Source of the DNA: Lachnospiraceae bacterium
GTDB taxonomy: Bacteria > Bacillota > Clostridia > Lachnospirales > Lachnospiraceae
NCBI GenBank assembly: GCA_902362715.1
Contig: CABIXN010000004.1
Location: 1 to 25,157, forward strand
Direction: 5' to 3'
Length of the DNA: 25,157 nt
Shown: one piece after another, positions 24,230-25,157 of the stretch
How the letters are laid out: each line of letters starts with the position of its first letter
Position numbering within the stretch: position 1 is the stretch's first letter
The notes under the pieces: model-generated
What the model saw: the letters and a program-made list of their open reading frames with translations, nothing else
What the model was told of the DNA's origin: nothing
Databases searched by the model: none
Position numbers and translations under genes: made by a program

Positions 24230-25157
24230 TTATGGCACTAACCATCTGATAATCGGAATTTTTTTTATAAAATATACAATTAATGCACATATTATATAAA
24301 TAACGATTGCACCAAAGACTGAATATATAATACTGTATCCATCAACAAAATCCAATTTCAAAATATACCACATTATGATTTTTTGTATAAAGTAAATACC
24401 AAGACTAAGTGAAGATAATGTAGAAACAAATTTTGCTAACCGCCCATTACACTTTATCTGACAAAACTCACTGTGTTTTAAAAAGACAAAAATTCCAGCC
24501 GCAACACAAACAGCAAATATTGAAGTACTTGTCATAAAAGTTTTATCAAACTTACCGCTCTGTCTGGACAAATGCACGGTAACTAAAAACAGCGCCGCAA
24601 TACTTATACCAGAAAAAATATATAATATCCTACGGCATATTATAGACATTTTTTCATACTTCAATAACCATCCTAATAAGAACAAACATATAGGAGCATA
24701 TCCAAGTGGAAACCGTAACATTCCAAAATTAATTCCACTTATACTTTGTATAATAGGGAATATGGCTATATTACACATCCCTAATACAAATAGATACCAC
24801 ACAGTTTTTTTGTATTTCTCTTTAACAATAATAGACAAAACAGGTATACAAAAATAAGCCGGTATTAAAGTATAAAAAAACCAAAAAATGCTTAATATCT
24901 TATTATTCATAAACTTATTTATAAAATCATAAACTCCGACTATCTCTAGTTGTCCAGTATGTACTTTCCATAATGCATAAATAATTGACCAAACCACAAA
25001 TGGTATCAATGTTCTTATTACCCTTTTTTTCAAAAATGTTTGGGTATTATATTTATTACGGTACTCTAATAAATTAGCACCTGATATCATAAAAAAACCG
25101 GTTACTGCCCATATACACACTGCCTGCAGTACAATCGACAAATACCACCCCCCCCCC
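24230..25157 (-). CDS. Acyltransferase 3 family membrane protein (5' end missing)
   Basis: A multi-pass membrane protein of the acyltransferase 3 (OafA/WecH-like) type. The visible N-terminal part reads WAVTGFFMISGANLLEYRNK, matching the conserved FFMISG helix of the family, followed by KKRVIRTLIPFVVWS, and FWFFYTLIPAYFCIPVLS; nine or so hydrophobic segments continue to IPIIRWLVP at the end. Such proteins add acetyl or succinyl groups to surface polysaccharides. The first helix with the catalytic His is outside the window; the frame is open to the edge (a TTG at 25141 is not a believable start). A likely part of a surface polysaccharide locus. Confidence 0.82.
   Translation of the reverse strand, partial: GGGWYLSIVLQAVCIWAVTGFFMISGANLLEYRNKYNTQTFLKKRVIRTLIPFVVWSIIYALWKVHTGQLEIVGVYDFINKFMNNKILSIFWFFYTLIPAYFCIPVLSIIVKEKYKKTVWYLFVLGMCNIAIFPIIQSISGINFGMLRFPLGYAPICLFLLGWLLKYEKMSIICRRILYIFSGISIAALFLVTVHLSRQSGKFDKTFMTSTSIFAVCVAAGIFVFLKHSEFCQIKCNGRLAKFVSTLSSLSLGIYFIQKIIMWYILKLDFVDGYSIIYSVFGAIVIYIICALIVYFIKKIPIIRWLVP
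25148..25157. other. Terminal run of ten C at the sequence edge
   Basis: The window ends in an unbroken run of ten C (ten G on the coding strand of the acyltransferase). It stays in frame as Gly codons but no family member is expected to have poly-Gly here. A contig-end artefact, such as poly-G from two-colour sequencing, is likely; the last bases should not be trusted. Confidence 0.65.

Noticed and set aside
18931..25157. Prophage or integrative element for the AT-rich block
   Set aside because: No integrase, transposase, phage structural genes or tRNA-associated attachment site is visible in the window; recombination at a related gene explains the remnant better.

Overview
The window looks like a chromosomal segment of a Gram-positive, low-GC anaerobe of the Clostridia, most probably a gut Lachnospiraceae. 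Support: the first bases are the 5' end of a 16S rRNA gene of clostridial cluster XIVa type; promoters fit sigma-A and ribosome binding sites are strong; the gene content is typical (TsaB/D/E, UPF0735 ACT protein next to hom, prfB with a programmed frameshift, GH25 lysozyme with tandem wall-binding repeats, FN3-YkuD transpeptidase). Genus cannot be settled from the sequence alone. The far end is a contig edge, ending in a suspicious run of ten C.

Layout. (1) 1-910, minus strand: start of an rRNA operon with its own promoter and a long leader, preceded by two tRNA-Ser genes (UGA, GGA) behind a consensus promoter. (2) 929-7650, minus: a long same-strand array, in transcription order tex, tsaE, tsaB, rimI, a small Cys-rich protein, rnz, tsaD, ispD. 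It holds the bacterial t6A tRNA-modification proteins (TsaB, D, E), the tRNA 3'-processing nuclease RNase Z and an isoprenoid gene, running straight into the tRNA and rRNA genes. (3) 7808-9415: three small membrane protein genes (DUF4190-like, DUF2752, DUF975). (4) 9567-13862, minus: prfB, ACT-domain regulator, hom, apgM-like gene; probably a homoserine/threonine block in which the apgM-like protein may act as homoserine kinase. (5) 13875-18565: a family 2 glycosyltransferase with a 21-residue repeat tail, an AlkD-like DNA repair protein (plus strand), glmM, and a carbon-nitrogen hydrolase. (6) 18791-25157: a visibly more AT-rich surface-related block with a GH25 lysozyme, an L,D-transpeptidase, a sugar-phosphate-type nucleotidyltransferase and an acyltransferase.

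The most informative structural observation is at the border of region 6. The last 46 codons of a second nucleotidyltransferase gene survive at 18791-18931, directly before a strong terminator. They resemble, but do not copy (about 32 of 45 residues the same), the C-terminus of the intact nucleotidyltransferase at 23189-24088. This suggests that the AT-rich surface block replaced or was inserted into an older locus by recombination at a related gene.

No CRISPR array, transposase, integrase, phage module or clear new defence system was found. The regulatory elements most worth a second look are a 17-bp stem in the leader of the ACT-hom genes that would pair with the ribosome binding site, a hairpin shared by the prfB and glmM leaders, and two perfect inverted repeats (19 bp and 15 bp) that do not have the layout of terminators.
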